Assembly: GCA_046590705.1 (NCBI GenBank)
Contig: JBKJUK010000093.1
Span: 1-16,444, forward strand
Source: JBKJUK01 sp046590705
GTDB taxonomy: Bacteria > Acidobacteriota > Thermoanaerobaculia > Gp7-AA8
Length of the DNA stretch: 16,444 nucleotides
Direction: 5' to 3'
The translations under genes and the position numbers were made by a program. Shown one piece after another: positions 13,752 through 16,444 of this stretch (positions are counted from its first letter, which is position 1; every line of letters begins with the position of its first letter). The notes below the pieces were generated by a model. The model was not told the origin of the DNA and made no database searches. It saw only the letters and a list, made by a program, of their open reading frames with translations.

Positions 13752-15710
13752 ATGATTCTTAGTGAGATCACAACACAGCTGACCGAGCTGCTCAGGTCAC
13801 GCGTTCTGACGATTTTCGGTCATTCAATCGAGCGTGTCGTTCTGCAGACGCCGCCGCGGCTGGCCATGGGCGACCTGGCCACTCCGCTTCCGCTGGAACT
13901 GGCCCGCGTACTCAAACTGCAGCCTCGCAAAATCGCAGAAGCGCTGATCGAAGGGATGCAGCTGCCAGCACTCGTAAAGTCCGTCTCCGTGGAAGGAGGC
14001 GGCTACATCAACTTCCGCTTCGATCGCGGGCAGTTCACGGTGTCCATGCTCCGCTCGATGGACTCACGTCCCGCTCCGAATGGCGAGCGCGTGATCGTCG
14101 AACATACCAACATCAACCCGAACAAGGCCGCGCACATCGGCCATCTCCGCAACGCCGTACTCGGCGATACGCTCGTACGCTGCCTCAAGTACCTCGGGTA
14201 CCACGTGGAGACCCAGAACTACATCGACGACACTGGCGTGCAGGTTGCCGACGTGGTGGTCGGATTCGAGAAACTCTCGAAGCAGAGCATTCTGGACGTG
14301 CAGAAGCGTATCGCCGAGGACAAGCCTTCGTTCGACTACTACTGCTGGGATCTTTATGCGCAGATGGCCGGCGTGTACGAGGGGAATCCGGAAGGCGAGA
14401 GCTGGCGCAGGGACACGCTGCATAAGATCGAAAAAGGCGAAGGCGAGACGGCCATCCTCGCTGCATCGGTCGCTGAGGCGGTCGTGAGAAAGCACACGGC
14501 CACCACGCTGCGTCTGGGCATCGAGTATGACGTGCTGATCAAGGAAAGTGACATCATCAAGCTTCGCTTCTGGGATCGCGCCTTCGAACTGCTGAAGTCG
14601 TCCGGCGCGGTGATGCTGGAGACGGAAGGGAAGCACAAGGATTGCTGGGTGATGAAGCTCTCGGAGTCGAAAGAGTTCGAGGGGCTCGAGGAGCCGGACA
14701 AAATCCTGGTTCGTTCGAACGGCACTGTTACGTATGTCGGCAAGGACATCGCGTATCAGCTCTGGAAATTCGGTCTGATCGACCGTAGATTCGGCTACCG
14801 GCTTTTTCTGAAATATCCGGACGGCCGACCCCTCTGGGAGTCGACCAGTGGTGAGGACTCGGACTCGTCTGCGCCTTCGTTCGGCAATGCTGATCGCGTG
14901 TACAACGTGATTGATATCCGTCAGGCCTATCTACAGAAAGTTGTCAGGGAAGGTCTACGGTTGCTAGGTCATCCCGCTGAAGCTGACCGTTCCATACATT
15001 TTTCGTACGAGATGGTGGCCCTCACTCCGGCTACTGCGACCGCGCTCGGCATGCAGATCAGCGCGGAAGATGCAGCGAAGCCCTACCTCGAGATGTCAGG
15101 GCGCAAAGGCCTCGGCGTAAAGGCCGATGATCTGATCAACGCCCTGGAGCAGAAAGCTTCCGAGTCGATTCGGAATGACGAGCTGTCGGATGCCAGCGAG
15201 GCGCAAGTACTCGGCAGGCAGGTCGCCATTGCCGCGCTCCGCTACTTCATGCTCAAGTTTGGCCGGAACAAGGTGCTGGCTTTCGACTTCAACGAAGCAC
15301 TCTCCTTCGAGGGAGATTCGGGGCCGTATCTTCAGTACTCCACGGTTCGCGCGCAGAATATTTTCCGCAAGATGAAGGAGCGTGGACTCGACGCTCAACT
15401 CGACGACAGGGCCCTCGATCAACTGACCATTGGAGCGGAGCTGCCTGACGACATGTGGGAACTGGTCCGGCTGAGCTCAGACACGATCGGAGCGGTGGAG
15501 CGCGCCGTGGAGACGCTGGAACTATCAGTGCTCACGCATCATGCGCTCGAACTCGCCCAGAAGTTCAACTCGTTCTATCACAAGTTTCCGATCCTGAACG
15601 AAGCTGATCCTGCCGAGCGCCAGCGGAGGGCAGCGTGCGTCGAGGTGTTCATGCGCACGATGAAGCTGAACTTCGAGCTGATCGGAATTGCCATGCCTGC
15701 AAGGATGTAG
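13752..15710 (+). CDS. argS: Arginyl-tRNA synthetase
   Basis: The 652-residue class I enzyme charges tRNA-Arg with arginine in the cytosol. The N-terminal Add-1 domain spans about 1-110. The catalytic domain has EHTNINPNKAAHIGHLRN with HIGH at 128-131, then QNYIDDTGVQVADVV. The KMSK-like loop is MSGRKG at 448-453. The C-terminal DALR anticodon-binding domain runs from about 525 and ends MPARM, matching the usual ALRM-type end. The protein is about 75 residues longer than the E. coli enzyme, with extra length at about 175-225 and 345-385, where one stretch is Ser/Asp-rich (STSGEDSDSSAPS). AGAGGA at 13742-13747 serves as ribosome site. It is likely monocistronic, ending near a strong hairpin. 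Confidence 0.97.
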   Translation: MILSEITTQLTELLRSRVLTIFGHSIERVVLQTPPRLAMGDLATPLPLELARVLKLQPRKIAEALIEGMQLPALVKSVSVEGGGYINFRFDRGQFTVSMLRSMDSRPAPNGERVIVEHTNINPNKAAHIGHLRNAVLGDTLVRCLKYLGYHVETQNYIDDTGVQVADVVVGFEKLSKQSILDVQKRIAEDKPSFDYYCWDLYAQMAGVYEGNPEGESWRRDTLHKIEKGEGETAILAASVAEAVVRKHTATTLRLGIEYDVLIKESDIIKLRFWDRAFELLKSSGAVMLETEGKHKDCWVMKLSESKEFEGLEEPDKILVRSNGTVTYVGKDIAYQLWKFGLIDRRFGYRLFLKYPDGRPLWESTSGEDSDSSAPSFGNADRVYNVIDIRQAYLQKVVREGLRLLGHPAEADRSIHFSYEMVALTPATATALGMQISAEDAAKPYLEMSGRKGLGVKADDLINALEQKASESIRNDELSDASEAQVLGRQVAIAALRYFMLKFGRNKVLAFDFNEALSFEGDSGPYLQYSTVRAQNIFRKMKERGLDAQLDDRALDQLTIGAELPDDMWELVRLSSDTIGAVERAVETLELSVLTHHALELAQKFNSFYHKFPILNEADPAERQRRAACVEVFMRTMKLNFELIGIAMPARM

Positions 15711-15722
15711 GCAGGGCAAAAT

Positions 15723-15755
15723 GAATGCGGCGAAGCGCGCTGCTTCGCCGCATTC
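15723..15755 (-). terminator. Hairpin terminator between argS and csp
   Basis: GAATGCGGCGAAGC (15723-15736) pairs perfectly with GCTTCGCCGCATTC (15742-15755) around GCGCT. Read on the minus strand, it is followed by ATTTTGC, so it suits the cold-shock gene best. It may also end argS transcripts, although no T-run follows on the plus strand. Confidence 0.75.
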
Positions 15756-15760
15756 GAAGA

Positions 15761-15973
15761 TCAATCAGCTGCTTTTTCTACGTTTTCAGCCTGGAGTCCC
15801 TTCGGCCCCTGCTTCACCTCGAACTGGACCCGCTCGCCTTCCTGCAGGGAGCGATACCCGGCCTGTCCCGCAATTGCGGTGTGATGGACGAAAACATCCT
15901 CGCCCGACTCCCGCTTGATAAATCCGAAACCCTTATCGTTGTTGAACCATTTGACGGTACCGACTTCAGCCAT
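15761..15973 (-). CDS. Cold-shock domain protein (CspA family)
   Basis: The 70-residue protein is a single cold-shock domain that binds single-stranded RNA and DNA. RNP1 (KGFGFI, 14-19) and RNP2 (DVFVHH, 26-31) are intact; the start MAEVGTVKWFNN is standard for the family. ATG 15973 is preceded by GAGGAGG (15988-15982), an excellent ribosome site; an in-frame TTG 24 bp upstream is not needed. It shares the minus strand with the acetyltransferase gene 90 bp upstream. No clear promoter could be picked in that gap. Confidence 0.96.
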   Translation of the reverse strand: MAEVGTVKWFNNDKGFGFIKRESGEDVFVHHTAIAGQAGYRSLQEGERVQFEVKQGPKGLQAENVEKAAD

Positions 15974-16063
15974 GTTGCGTGCCTCCTCAATCCTCAACGC
16001 GCCGCTTCAAGAATTCCGCGGGCTGCGCCTTTCCGATTTTCTGCAAAGCGCGCGCCTTACGGG

Positions 16064-16444
16064 TTACCAGATGAGCGCGCGGTTTCTCCCGATCTGCTGA
16101 AATCCGAGCGACTCGTAGAGTGCAAGGGCTGGCGCGTTGAAGTCATTCACGAAAAGAGTGACGCTTTTTCCCTGTGCGGCGATGTGGCCGCATAGCTCTT
16201 TCAGGGCCGTTGAAGCGAGACCTTTTCGTCTCATCGCGGGATTGGTCCAGACCCCCATGATCTGTATGGCGCGCGCCGTCACTGCGGAGTATTCGCATTT
16301 GAAGGCGATCTCTGATCCTTCAAGCAGAAGTACCGAGCGACGCTGTTCGATCAGGTGCCGGACCCTGAGCCGATAGCCAAAGGCATCGCGGGCCAGGGGG
16401 TCGATCCCGACCTCCTCGAGATGCATGGCCGCGCAGGCAGGGAC
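16064..16444 (-). CDS. GNAT-family N-acetyltransferase, C-terminal part (gene runs off the window)
   Basis: The visible 126 codons begin VPACAAMHLEEVG at the window edge with no stop before it, so the N-terminus lies outside. The acetyl-CoA binding core is clear: IQIMGVWTNPAMRRKGLASTALKEL contains the Q/RxxGxG/A-type loop (RRKGLA), and VTLFVNDFNAPALALYESLGF is the typical fourth-strand to helix region. The pattern MHLEEVG, then VRHLIEQRRSVLLLEGSEIAFKCE, resembles GNAT proteins that carry an N-terminal DUF4081 domain, so a two-domain protein of about 270-300 residues is my guess. The substrate is unknown. Confidence 0.85.
   Translation of the reverse strand, partial: VPACAAMHLEEVGIDPLARDAFGYRLRVRHLIEQRRSVLLLEGSEIAFKCEYSAVTARAIQIMGVWTNPAMRRKGLASTALKELCGHIAAQGKSVTLFVNDFNAPALALYESLGFQQIGRNRALIW

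Noticed and set aside
15974..15997. TTG start giving the cold-shock protein eight extra residues
   Set aside because: GAGGAGG lies inside that extension at the right distance for ATG 15973, and CspA proteins normally start where ATG 15973 puts them.

Overview
This window looks like chromosomal DNA of a moderately GC-rich bacterium, most likely a member of the Acidobacteriota or a near relative. That guess rests on a secreted 'VWFA-related' protein of the type abundant in that phylum, an orphan receiver protein with a long acidic linker, and intergenic spacers filled with short palindromic and heptanucleotide repeats. It is inference; no rRNA or other decisive marker is present. I see no prophage, transposase, CRISPR array or recognisable defence locus. 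Most genes are ordinary housekeeping or envelope genes.

Layout. 1-191: repeat-rich spacer with hairpins, direct repeats and a C-rich block. 192-1706 (+): fused 5-oxoprolinase subunits B and C. 1720-5430 (-): three tightly packed genes, transcribed as a secreted zinc hydrolase of the phospholipase C / S1-P1 nuclease superfamily, a GT39-like membrane glycosyltransferase (overlapping stop and start) and a secreted VWFA-related protein. 5431-5810: spacer with a heptamer array and the first copy of a nested-palindrome element. 5811-5887 (-): tRNA-Pro(CGG), with a good sigma-70 promoter at 5950-5978. 5981-6072: heptamer inverted repeat that runs into the 3' end of a PduO-type cobalamin adenosyltransferase gene (6053-6607, -). 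6704-7270 (+): small secreted protein of uncertain family. 7472-9292 (-): receiver-domain protein with 48-residue tandem repeats. 9598-10629 (+): TerC-family membrane protein.

10886-13341 (+): a DUF4177-like protein, cofactor-independent phosphoglycerate mutase and an overlapping histidine phosphatase, probably one unit. 13345-13673: second, larger copy of the nested-palindrome element. 13752-15710 (+): arginyl-tRNA synthetase, converging through a 14-bp stem hairpin on a cold-shock protein (15761-15973, -). 16064-16444 (-): C-terminal part of a GNAT acetyltransferase that continues past the window edge.

The genes do not form one pathway. The likely functional groups are the minus-strand envelope/secretion cluster (1720-5430) and the glycolytic gpmI unit (10886-13341). 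The most unusual content is non-coding: at least four repeat families (nested palindromes, C-rich blocks, GAATGGA-type heptamers and paired AGTT..AACT hairpins) occupy nearly every spacer over 150 bp. One family shows covariation that preserves its hairpin. I did not find a convincing new enzymatic or defence system.
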